A stretch of DNA of 64,000 nt, from the IMG/VR virus record IMGVR_UViG_3300028275_000304, positions 1-64,000 of that record. One strand, 5' to 3'. The notes below the pieces were generated by a model. It saw only the letters and a list, made by a program, of their open reading frames with translations, did no database searches and had not been told where the DNA came from. This DNA is from a virus. Shown piece after piece: positions 17,701 through 26,783 of the stretch. The stretch's first letter is position 1, and every line of letters begins with the position of its first letter. A program made the position numbers and the translations under genes.

Positions 17701-20700
17701 GCTTCTTCAGAGCCAAGGTATTTAACCAAACGAACATTACCATTCTTGTCTACATATATAGACTTGAGGTAGGTGCTCATCTTATCAAAGTCAAAGTCAA
17801 GACCTGCTTTTGTTGTAAGTTCTGAAGGAACAATTACAACATCTCCCATGAATTCTGGAAGGAAACCTTTTATTCTATATGTGTCAATCTTATTCTGTGC
17901 ATCACAAGGAACACGGAAAGCAACACCCTGTATTATTTGTTTGCCCTCTGGAGTGCTATTCAGGTATTCTAGAATAGACTCATCTGTTGGGAATCTTCTC
18001 TTATTAAACTTGCTCTTATACTTATAAGGAAGCAATATCTCAATATATGGATCGTCCTTTGTATAGAACTTAAGTTCTGGGTTTGGAGCATTTGGATCTC
18101 TCTTTCCTTTCTCCCAAAGAGTGACAGATGACATAGCCTTAGGCCCACCGTTCAACTTAGGACTCACCAAAGACTTATTCACCATTGAGTAGAGAATGTC
18201 CTTAATCTGCGTGTAGTGTGTAGATGCTTCAAAAGGAATAGGGAACTGTTTGTTCTCGTCCAACTGGATAGCATATTTCACATTCTCAGAAAGTTGTCTT
18301 CTGAAGAATTCACCCTCAAGAGTTTCTGCAACAGCCACAGGATCAACAAGTTTAAATCCATCTCCCAAATCTTTAAGACCAAGCTTGTTTAGAAGCTGCT
18401 GATACTTATTGTCATGATACCTCTTGGTAGCATCTATGTAATCTTTGTATGCCTTCTCAGCACCAGCTATAGCCTCTTTACCATTATTGAAGAAGTCCAT
18501 GCTAGATATCTTTGAAGGCTGAGATCCCCACGTTTGATCCTTAGGATTCTCATAAGAGTTTTCCACCTGAATACCAAGAGCTTTCCAAGGCACCTTAACA
18601 AAGTTGTCAAATGGAGCATCGTTAAACTGATTGTTGGCATAGAGGTTCTGAAGCTTCTCAGCACCCAGCTTTCTACCACTAACCATTACAGCATAATCAA
18701 CCTTCTCCTTCCACATCTTAGTGTAAAGCTTCTCAAGGTTTCTTCCCTGAACAGCTTTGTAATATATAGGAAGCTGTGCAAACTTATCAACTACGAGATT
18801 AATGTTTGTTGAAGCAGCTTTGGTTCCTGTAGCAACTGGCTTAAGCTTTTCAAGCACAAACAAAGGCTCAGGCTTCTTAAGACGTTCTTGATCAAGCTTT
18901 CTTAATTGCTCATTCTTATACTCATAGCCTGGCATATTCTGTCTGGTGTAAGCCATTTGCCATTGATGCCATTCTTCAGCTTCTTCTGGCCACTGTGCAT
19001 TCTTGAGCTTAAGCTCTCTGTATGCTGTATCCATCAGCCAAGAATCAGCATCTGCCTCATTCACTTCTTTATACAGTGGAGTTGAGAACTCAATATCCTT
19101 CACCGTGATGGTGTTAGCGTAGTCTTTGTGTAAATGATAACCAAGTTCTTCAGGATCCAAGGACACATCACCCACCTTGTTATACTCATCATTCAATGAG
19201 CTGTTATACTCAGGAGTGTCAAATGTCACTCTTCTTGGAGAACCAAATGACTTCACACGTTTGGTTTCATCAAGAATGTTATCCTTTATCTTGAACTGAT
19301 ATGGATCACCAAATAGAATTTTGTGGAACTCTATATTAGCAATCATATAGTTCATCCTGGCAAACGTTAGAATATTATTAACACTTTCTTCTGAAAGTTT
19401 AAATTTATTCAAAGAAACATTCTTGCTATTAGTGAAACTATCATCAAGCTTTGGATAGGCATACATGTTTGGATCATCTTGCTCACGTTTAGAAAGCAGA
19501 ACGATCTGGCTTTCTGACATAAGAGCTTCTCTGGTTCTAGTTACATTTTCTTCAACAGATATTTTAACCATCTCATTGATCTTCTCTGTAACATCCTCAC
19601 GATCTATGTATTCTTTTATTTGGTCAATAGACTCTCCTGCTTCAATTCTTTTGTTTATTTCGTTGAGTACAGCTGAAGGAACCAGTTCTCCAGCGCTGTT
19701 ATATGTTGAGAGTATATCCTTGAAGAAACGAAGTTCTTTTGCTTTGTTTCCAATGTTCCTAATCTTAGACCTGTTCTCCCAATCCAAAGCAACATTTATG
19801 TCATCTATCAAATAGCCCTTGAACACCTTGTAAAGTCTGTTCCAAGATCTGCCATTCTTGATGTCATCAAATGTAATATAGTTGCCCATGTTCATCATCC
19901 ACTCTGTAGATGAATCTGCAGGGAGCATTATATAGTAGTTTCCTTTTAGGTTCTGGTTGATCTCTTGGGTCATTCTTTGTCCAAGAGGTAAACTGTTGGT
20001 TGTCTTACCAGTGTTTGTGTTGTTGTTCTTCTCACCCTGTATGTACGAAACCTTGATTAGCCTCATCTTTGTACCATCAGCCTTGTAGAACAGTCCATTC
20101 TTCATTAGAGAAATGCTGTTCTTAGAGAAGATGTCTTGGAGTTCTGGTCTCATAGAAATCAAATCCTCAAGAGTTTCTGCCTCATTGAATTCATTTTCAA
20201 ACACAGAGAAGTAGTTGTTCTGTGTATAGGTTTGAAGTCTTGATCCATCCACACCAGGATAGGTGCTATCGGTGAGAGGATTGGTTGATTCTATCAAAAG
20301 GTTGGCTAGAGCAGATACATAAGAATTGATACCTAGTTCTTTTCCACTCACTATACCTATCTCTTTTGTTCGTTTCAGATAGGTGTATATGTTTCCTACA
20401 GCTTCTGAGAACTCGTCTTTACCCTCATCCTTTAGATTAGCATAGTCACCTAGAGTGAATGTAATGCCAATCTTAGACAAGAACTCAATCTGGTCTTCAG
20501 GATTCTTTGGCATGCTTGTTGGGTAAACTTTCTCATTCGTATTAACCTCGTACGTTTTCTTCTCCTTGTTCCATTTTACAATTGAGTTAGGATCTTTGGA
20601 CAACGTTTTGATTCCCTCATACCATCCGTATTCAATTTCTTTTGCAGCAGTGAACTGATTGGCAGGAGCTGTATAAACCTGACTTCCTGTTATATATTGT

Positions 20701-23700
20701 GCAAGTGCTTCAGGCTTTTGCAAGCTGAATGTCTGGAAGAAGTTGATGAACAATCTCCAGTCAGCATCTTTAAAGTTTGTGAAATCCACTTCACCTGTGT
20801 CCAGATTACCACCAACGTATTGGAAGAATCTAACAAAGTCAGCATCATATTTGGCTAGGTCAGAAAGCTTCTTACCCATCAATTTAGGATTGGTGGTGTT
20901 AGCCAGCTTACTGAATAGCGTGCTGAATACCCTTCCATATCCTGCCATCTTAAATCCTAGCACACTAGATGTGATTTCTCTTTCTGGGAGTTTTAAGGAT
21001 GTAGAGTTTTGCTGGTTGGTGGGTTTTGTCTTAGGCATAACATATGCCAAGAACTTTATAGGGAATGGAGAACTCTTCTTCCAATTGACAGAGAATGGTT
21101 CTGGGGCATAGGCAAGTCCTGTAGTTCCCTCAGAGTTGATGTTTAATAGATCCTCTTCGTTATAGTTGATTCCTATTGTACGAAGACTGTCTATTGTTCT
21201 CTTCTTGAGCATGTTCCATGTAACATCAGACATCTGCTGTCTTTTATTCTCCCTGATGTATTCTTGCTCAATAGTGTTGAACACTTCTCTACCAGTGATT
21301 GGGTTGAGTTTGAATATGGATTTCTTGCTTCCTCCAAATAGGATTCTGCCAGAACGAATTATCATGTCTTGTACAAAGTCATATGCCTGAGTTTCTGTAA
21401 GTCCAGGAATACGCATATATTCAGGAATGTCTCTTTGCACTCTCTCAGGAACCTTGAACTCTTTAAACTTGCCAGATTCAATTGCTTTGAACAACTGTTC
21501 CTTCATAGAAGGTTTCTGTACAAATTGCTTGAAGAATTCTATAATGCTTCTGAAGAATGCTAACACTCTTTCTCCCAGAGACTTGGCTTTTATCTTACCA
21601 GCTCTGAACTCAGCATAGTCATCCAATATTCTTTCTTTAGCCTGCTGGTCTGTAGCATCAGCATAGTAGATTTTCTTTCCTGAAGCTCTGTCTGTAAACT
21701 GACCAGACTTAGCTTTGAACTCCTCTAACAATAATTGTCTTTGCTCAGGAGTGAGGAATGCTTTCCACACACCTTCACCTATCTCATGATAAGGGGTTGT
21801 AGCAGGAGCAAGTTTGTGAAACTTAGCCACACCATTCTCAAATACACCAAAAGCTTTTTCATTGTCGTGTGTTGTAACAACATTGTCCAACACCTCAAAT
21901 GGAATACCTGGAACTTTTTCTGCATGAAACTGTTTGAACGCTTCAAACTCAGCATCTGTCATTGGGGCAGCACCCTCAGTGACACCCACCCTCATGTATT
22001 CATCTGAAGGAGGAAGTGCATCGTTTGCATTAAATTTCTTTTCTTCAGTGGGTTTAACTTCTTCTTCTTCTTTTTCTTCCGCAACTGGGGCTTCTTTCAT
22101 TGCATACAACTGACCCATCACTCTATATCCTGCCCACTTTTTAACCAATGAAATATCATCATCTGATTCATCAAAGTCCTTCACTTGCTTAAGTGTAGGA
22201 ACCACTGTCTTCTCAACAAACTCAGCATCCTTTGCAATCTTAAGGATGGTGTCATTGTCCTTAACATCTACATCAATTACATCCTTTCCATCTTTTTTCG
22301 ATATGGTGCCTGTAAAGTCTATAGGTCCAAGTGTGGATGGGTAGGTGTTCACCTTCTCTCCACCCATATCATATTCTCCTATCATAGGAACACCTGCAGC
22401 TGAAGGTTCAGCTTTTGATGCAGCTACAGCAGGAAAATCAAAATCAATTAATGTAGAATACTTCTGTTCAAAAGAATATGGAACAGCTGGTGTAGGAGGA
22501 GCTACGTTTGTCAAATAAGGGGTGTCTTCAGTGCTTCTAGACTTACCGTCTGGATACTTTGAAGAAAGCAGATATGATTGGTAGTTAGGCCATTCTATTT
22601 CCTTCAGAGATCCATCTTCATAGCTATACTCGTAGAAAGGAGAATAGAAGTTGTCCTTTAGTGTGAATGAGTTTAGGTTGTGGTAGATTGATCTAAGCTG
22701 TTCTACCATCTCCTTCTCATTGTTTTCAATCTCATCCAGCTTATACACTTTACCGCCTAGAGAGATGGACATGTTTGCTGTATCTATAAAGAACTGATTG
22801 CTGTCTGCTTTAACAACACCTGTCTTACGTAGATATAAAACATTTTGCAAATATGTCATGTAAGCCTGATTGAGGGATATACCCTTACCAGACTCATACT
22901 GTTTCATTGTGTCAGCAGCCAAAGCTTTTATCACCTGATAAATAGAGACAGCTTTGTTTCTGCTAAACCTACTATTATTGATGTATTCAAGAGTGTCACC
23001 AAACTGAACTGCTGGAGAACCAATAGGCCATCCAATGTTATCTCCTTGGTGTGTAATGAATCCTTCTTTGTTTATCACAATCAATCCTTCCTGCGTACCT
23101 ATCTTGTCTTCAGGAAGAATGGTGCTACCAACATGGCTTCTTACAAAGTTACCATCTATTTTATTTGTCTTTGCAACACCTCTTGATATGTTAAACTTAT
23201 ACAGTTTGATAGGAAATGCAGGAGCTTTAAAAAGTCCTATTCTAGCTTGTTTCCAGCCATTAGCATATTGCTGGAATATTTCCTTCTCACCATCTCTATA
23301 TTTAGGAACTGGATTACCATTCTTGTCTTTATAGTTATAATAGATCTCAGTGGTAGGCATTGCCTTGAATACAACCCTACTCATATCAGTAGGTTGACCA
23401 TTCACTTCACTGATGCGCTCACCCTTCTCATCTACAAAATACAACTTACCAGCATCTTCCTCAACATACACCTGTGCAACAAGTCCCAAGTCTACATTAT
23501 CTGCATTTGGGATGTCTGACAAAGGAGTGTTTAATGGAAGGTTGTATTGCATTTGGATTAGTCCAGTGAGACCAAGACCAGCCAATTGATTTGGTGTAAC
23601 TAGGAAGGCTCTAAGTTTGTTTCTGTTTTTGAAGTTTTTAGCATTGTTCAAAAACACCCTAGAGCGAACCACCTGTGGAGAAAGCTGTGTAGGATCTTCA

Positions 23701-26700
23701 GCAGCCTCAGAAGGACCTGTACTTGAAGCAAAGAATCTTCTAGCTGCCTTCAGCTTACCCTCACTTGAAGGGGGTGGAGGAGCTGTTGTAGACTGTTGTC
23801 CTACGTTTATATCACCACTCCTCTTCTCAAGTTCTTCCTGTTGTCTGTTTATATCACCTGCTGCTTTTGAGAACTTCTCTTCTTTTGTTTCCACTCTCTC
23901 ATATCCAGCAAGTCTAGATGGTTGTATATTGAATATATCTCCTTTCAGGTTTTCCACCTTAACAGAGCCATCCTCATTAAACTCCAACACTCTCACCTTC
24001 TGCAGATTGCCCAGTTCATCATTGATGTCATCAGCAGCAAGTTTAGCATCTTCCTGTGTTTTGTAGAATGTTGTAGCTCCTCCAGGGTAGCTTACACTCC
24101 ATCTGTCATCAGCCAGCTTTTTTACAGAAGCTATCTTAGCCTTTGGGATTTGGTATTCTCTGTTCTTTTCAAGTTTTTCTTCTACACCAGCTACATTTTT
24201 GTATACAGGTTCTTTCTTTTCTTCAACAGGCTTTACTTCTTCCTTTTCTGCTTCCTCTTTATCAGCAGCTATCTGTTCAGCTTGTTCGTAGTATTTCTCA
24301 AATCCTTCTTTTGTAGAAAGTTTATCAAAAGCGTCAGCTGCTATCTTCTTTCTCTCAAGGTTTCTGTTTATGTCAAAACCATAATCACGAAGCTTCTGAA
24401 CCTGTGCCAAAGGAACAATGTTTTCCTTTGTAGCATCTTGGTTATTCATCTCAAAGTTGAGAAGGTCTTCAAACAATTTGTCTGTAATCTTACCCTCTCC
24501 AAGAGCCATAGATATTTTCTCAGATCTTGTACGAAGAGCTTTCACTTGGTTCTTGATGGCTATCTTCTCCTGAACAGGTGTAAGTTCTGTTACAGTGGAA
24601 TTGAGCATGTTTGCCTTTTGCTCATACATTTCACTCAAGGCTTTCAAGCCACTCTCACTGGTGAGCTGAGACAACATGTTATTGCTCACTCCAGGAACGA
24701 TGTTAGTTACATCTTGTTGAATAGATGAAAGTCTTCTATTCACCTCTGGAGCAATTGAAGCGTAATAAGCCAAATCAAGCTTATAATCTTCAAAGGTGTT
24801 ATAGTTGTCAGCTTCTATCTGACTTGCTACATCACCTTCCTTAGGAGCATTCTTGAATGGATTTACAAACGTCTGATTAATTGCATCAGATGTTTTCTTT
24901 ATTTCGTTAGCCTTGTTAATAAGAGCATCTACATACTCACTAACTGTAGCTTTGTTTGTTTCATTGAAGTCTAATTGGAACATCTGCTCAAATTGTTCTT
25001 TAGACAAATCCTTGAGCATGTTAAGCTGTTCAACCGTAACATCGTGCATTCCATAAGGAATACGAGATTGTACAAAGTTGAAGAATGCATCTGACTGAAG
25101 GTTCTTGTATCTGAATACATCATTGGACTTTGCAGCTTCCTGCATATCTCTCAGAATACCAGCCTGTGTCACTGTATCATCGTATTTCCTCTGAAGGGTG
25201 TTGGTCATACCAAACCTGTTCAAGATGTTTAAGGCAGTTCCTGTTCTAGCTTTCTCTCCTATTCCTTTCTTCTCCTCATACAGGTTCTGAACCTTTCCAA
25301 CAATCAATCCAGTGAGACCTCCTATCAACATGTTCTCTATACCTTCAACACTACCAAACTGTTCCTTCATTCCGAAGGTGGTGGATTTAATCAACTCATT
25401 TAGATCATCCCATGTTCCTTTATACTTATCGCTTTTATACTTTCTTGTATAATAATCGTAAGTTCCTCTTTCTGCAGCAAACTGTCCACCTTCTTCAAAC
25501 ACACCTTCTCTGAATATATTACCTACACCAGGCTTAACACTATCCCAAACCTTACCAGCAACTGTCTTAGCTCCCTGCTTTTCAAATACATCTAGAGATC
25601 CCTCTGCAAGTCCTATCTTTCCAATACCTTCAAGCTGAGTGACAGCACCTCTTGCAGCAGTCATTGATCTGAATAGGTTACCAAACTGCAGGGTGTTTGA
25701 TGCTGTAAGAAGAGCCATGTTTATACCAAATCTGGCATTCATAGCATTTGTTGCATAGTTTTCTATTTCTTGTGCAGCAGCAAAATCTGGTTCTTTACCA
25801 TTCTCAGCAATATATTGTCTTGTAAGTTCATCCTTCACCTGTGTGTATGCACCTCTACTTTCAACACCAGATTCAGTCATAGAGGCTCCTGCAATTGCAG
25901 TTCCATATCTAAACCCACTTCCCACCTTTGCAGCAGCAGCAAGTTCTCCAAGTCTTTTCACGTTTAGAAGCTGTTGCTCTGTTTTACCAAGAGCTCTTCC
26001 AGCTTCAAGAAGTCTGTCAAGTTTGGTTTCAGAACTGAATAGTCTGTTTAAGTAGAGAGCAGCTTTTCCCACTTGAGATGCAACAAGAGGAATCTCTCCA
26101 AGTCCTTGTGTAACAGCACCAATAGCAATATCTTGTAAAGCAGCACCGCCTACAGCACCCACCATAAATCCTATGTTAGGCAAGAACTTCTCTCCCCACC
26201 AATATGCAGATCCTCTTGTAAAAGGAATTGCTGAAAGGAACGGATGTTCTCTAGAATACTGACTTGCATAGTTAGGAAGAACATCATTCATGTCCCTCAT
26301 CCATTTATCTATAGTTCCTTCATATCCATTAGGATCACCAGAGAGCTTTGATGCTTCTCCATTCTTTATTGCAGATATTGTATTAGGGATGTTTGTTAAA
26401 GACTGGGCAAATGTACCTATGGCGTTTATACCAAGCTTGGCTACACCATTACTAAGTGTTTGATACCATGGTTGTTGCAATGCATATATTTGCTCCAAAT
26501 CAACACCTCTTTCATAGACAGGGTAGCGTTGGTTGGCAAGAAGTTCAGACTCAAGAGCAGCAGGGAACAATTGATCAAAACCTTTCGGACCAGGGGTTCC
26601 CTGTATTGCTTTTATTTCTTTGAGACTAAGTCCCACCTTACTACTAGGAGCAAACAATGCACCTCGACCAAAAGCATTCATATCAACTTTAGTTCCAGCA

Positions 26701-26783
26701 AAAGAACCAAGTACAGGAGTGGGTCCTTTCAAAGACCCATCCTCATGAACATTATCAATAAGCTCTTTGTCAAAAATTGGCAT
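14742..26783 (-). CDS. 4013-residue cargo/virion RNA polymerase fusion protein
   Basis: The C-terminal half contains KAGLDFDFDKMSTYL with Asp2996, Asp2998 and Asp3000, preceded by RIKGFLPEFMGDVVIVPSE. This is the DFDxD metal-binding signature and flanking sequence of crAss-like virion RNA polymerases, such as phi14:2 gp66 (about 2,200 residues), a two-barrel single-chain enzyme. The N-terminal third is unlike a polymerase. It has Gly/Ala-rich hydrophobic stretches (about 200-235 and near 480), long coiled-coil helices and a Pro-rich linker near 1006. Residues 1662-1780 resemble a zincin-like domain, but the expected HExxH is HEIGE at 1666-1670. The protein is probably packaged, ejected and used to transcribe early genes. 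It overlaps both neighbours by one base. A proteolytic maturation step is possible but not shown. Confidence 0.82.
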   Translation of the reverse strand: MPIFDKELIDNVHEDGSLKGPTPVLGSFAGTKVDMNAFGRGALFAPSSKVGLSLKEIKAIQGTPGPKGFDQLFPAALESELLANQRYPVYERGVDLEQIYALQQPWYQTLSNGVAKLGINAIGTFAQSLTNIPNTISAIKNGEASKLSGDPNGYEGTIDKWMRDMNDVLPNYASQYSREHPFLSAIPFTRGSAYWWGEKFLPNIGFMVGAVGGAALQDIAIGAVTQGLGEIPLVASQVGKAALYLNRLFSSETKLDRLLEAGRALGKTEQQLLNVKRLGELAAAAKVGSGFRYGTAIAGASMTESGVESRGAYTQVKDELTRQYIAENGKEPDFAAAQEIENYATNAMNARFGINMALLTASNTLQFGNLFRSMTAARGAVTQLEGIGKIGLAEGSLDVFEKQGAKTVAGKVWDSVKPGVGNIFREGVFEEGGQFAAERGTYDYYTRKYKSDKYKGTWDDLNELIKSTTFGMKEQFGSVEGIENMLIGGLTGLIVGKVQNLYEEKKGIGEKARTGTALNILNRFGMTNTLQRKYDDTVTQAGILRDMQEAAKSNDVFRYKNLQSDAFFNFVQSRIPYGMHDVTVEQLNMLKDLSKEQFEQMFQLDFNETNKATVSEYVDALINKANEIKKTSDAINQTFVNPFKNAPKEGDVASQIEADNYNTFEDYKLDLAYYASIAPEVNRRLSSIQQDVTNIVPGVSNNMLSQLTSESGLKALSEMYEQKANMLNSTVTELTPVQEKIAIKNQVKALRTRSEKISMALGEGKITDKLFEDLLNFEMNNQDATKENIVPLAQVQKLRDYGFDINRNLERKKIAADAFDKLSTKEGFEKYYEQAEQIAADKEEAEKEEVKPVEEKKEPVYKNVAGVEEKLEKNREYQIPKAKIASVKKLADDRWSVSYPGGATTFYKTQEDAKLAADDINDELGNLQKVRVLEFNEDGSVKVENLKGDIFNIQPSRLAGYERVETKEEKFSKAAGDINRQQEELEKRSGDINVGQQSTTAPPPPSSEGKLKAARRFFASSTGPSEAAEDPTQLSPQVVRSRVFLNNAKNFKNRNKLRAFLVTPNQLAGLGLTGLIQMQYNLPLNTPLSDIPNADNVDLGLVAQVYVEEDAGKLYFVDEKGERISEVNGQPTDMSRVVFKAMPTTEIYYNYKDKNGNPVPKYRDGEKEIFQQYANGWKQARIGLFKAPAFPIKLYKFNISRGVAKTNKIDGNFVRSHVGSTILPEDKIGTQEGLIVINKEGFITHQGDNIGWPIGSPAVQFGDTLEYINNSRFSRNKAVSIYQVIKALAADTMKQYESGKGISLNQAYMTYLQNVLYLRKTGVVKADSNQFFIDTANMSISLGGKVYKLDEIENNEKEMVEQLRSIYHNLNSFTLKDNFYSPFYEYSYEDGSLKEIEWPNYQSYLLSSKYPDGKSRSTEDTPYLTNVAPPTPAVPYSFEQKYSTLIDFDFPAVAASKAEPSAAGVPMIGEYDMGGEKVNTYPSTLGPIDFTGTISKKDGKDVIDVDVKDNDTILKIAKDAEFVEKTVVPTLKQVKDFDESDDDISLVKKWAGYRVMGQLYAMKEAPVAEEKEEEEVKPTEEKKFNANDALPPSDEYMRVGVTEGAAPMTDAEFEAFKQFHAEKVPGIPFEVLDNVVTTHDNEKAFGVFENGVAKFHKLAPATTPYHEIGEGVWKAFLTPEQRQLLLEEFKAKSGQFTDRASGKKIYYADATDQQAKERILDDYAEFRAGKIKAKSLGERVLAFFRSIIEFFKQFVQKPSMKEQLFKAIESGKFKEFKVPERVQRDIPEYMRIPGLTETQAYDFVQDMIIRSGRILFGGSKKSIFKLNPITGREVFNTIEQEYIRENKRQQMSDVTWNMLKKRTIDSLRTIGINYNEEDLLNINSEGTTGLAYAPEPFSVNWKKSSPFPIKFLAYVMPKTKPTNQQNSTSLKLPEREITSSVLGFKMAGYGRVFSTLFSKLANTTNPKLMGKKLSDLAKYDADFVRFFQYVGGNLDTGEVDFTNFKDADWRLFINFFQTFSLQKPEALAQYITGSQVYTAPANQFTAAKEIEYGWYEGIKTLSKDPNSIVKWNKEKKTYEVNTNEKVYPTSMPKNPEDQIEFLSKIGITFTLGDYANLKDEGKDEFSEAVGNIYTYLKRTKEIGIVSGKELGINSYVSALANLLIESTNPLTDSTYPGVDGSRLQTYTQNNYFSVFENEFNEAETLEDLISMRPELQDIFSKNSISLMKNGLFYKADGTKMRLIKVSYIQGEKNNNTNTGKTTNSLPLGQRMTQEINQNLKGNYYIMLPADSSTEWMMNMGNYITFDDIKNGRSWNRLYKVFKGYLIDDINVALDWENRSKIRNIGNKAKELRFFKDILSTYNSAGELVPSAVLNEINKRIEAGESIDQIKEYIDREDVTEKINEMVKISVEENVTRTREALMSESQIVLLSKREQDDPNMYAYPKLDDSFTNSKNVSLNKFKLSEESVNNILTFARMNYMIANIEFHKILFGDPYQFKIKDNILDETKRVKSFGSPRRVTFDTPEYNSSLNDEYNKVGDVSLDPEELGYHLHKDYANTITVKDIEFSTPLYKEVNEADADSWLMDTAYRELKLKNAQWPEEAEEWHQWQMAYTRQNMPGYEYKNEQLRKLDQERLKKPEPLFVLEKLKPVATGTKAASTNINLVVDKFAQLPIYYKAVQGRNLEKLYTKMWKEKVDYAVMVSGRKLGAEKLQNLYANNQFNDAPFDNFVKVPWKALGIQVENSYENPKDQTWGSQPSKISSMDFFNNGKEAIAGAEKAYKDYIDATKRYHDNKYQQLLNKLGLKDLGDGFKLVDPVAVAETLEGEFFRRQLSENVKYAIQLDENKQFPIPFEASTHYTQIKDILYSMVNKSLVSPKLNGGPKAMSSVTLWEKGKRDPNAPNPELKFYTKDDPYIEILLPYKYKSKFNKRRFPTDESILEYLNSTPEGKQIIQGVAFRVPCDAQNKIDTYRIKGFLPEFMGDVVIVPSELTTKAGLDFDFDKMSTYLKSIYVDKNGNVRLVKYLGSEEATKDFFGKVFDDRLEKKKVNKAEILDALQILDLGLEDPNNLVERYSDLLDLLLEDATAEDRADVLIKELESLGDANLQATMRDRYVNDMYNRALENEYFQTLENMLTLPGNYDRRLVPTNDAGLKEVANEINRLRGIDTDKVKNRLLDGTYMTTLRNDFITGKAWIGIVATNITSHSLFQKTQTHLDPLKLSQLSDFERSIIGNGSIVLPHNTVNINGIERLSLSGSKTADGNNQYISDRLAGYGTAVLDVSKDRFIMDIIYSDLLISPTMFLERIGSGAYVSKFINQPIIRKYISYLEGKGDKRLFSSANVKAVKAFFPTTSSLTYTVGIDIKNFDNNIEQYAKESLTSEQNAEQHNILDEFLKYAKMAQYSYKLTQAINYDTSKSRNSDSFSRKQTKTGIAQQKNIFCCAEKILNASFIGNQRDLIDLMMSSMGEIIKTEQDKFRVITDSVLTPYEEVDFMADENFEKVASKLKASFIDYIIQTKTNLNEELASLTLGDNSVAKQLEQAKKKYPTLRILNELQVVTGDREGGAQSIKTRVKITDPVDENIYTEMMRELNDVDPDLFNNIVKVALIQGVYDSSISIKNIIPPEKYSEKVKPIIDSLAPTLDVQLFSKGAFQKNNWNDDNVMPVAKIKLFEDESVAPFEDQYGNQYYRYKSPSFGAIKELGIKDDLDRRIMLIDPKFNSSDAQYEFLKVRRITLIENLGELVDMETGLTITNAAVYNRRKSGDLSVDNVYGYQKVRDALGNPVTTYKGEYVYKLVNLLGDGNRASEYYADNRRSIYNNGTVQIDNEIPDEDIINYFSGVVKAEKQVVPSQLVDEEVSDTDINELITINLAEENSTVGEAYEIGLIDNEFKLNYVFEDFKTYKENIDKGERLIAEGKNKEALEFLNKVPTPREFDEDGNVVDASIDNETLLAKMIWLHYENIYDKSPAKAIRGAINDIVNDLTSASKRVSDYRKGNEEISAKEFPNKDLDIKDEKCK

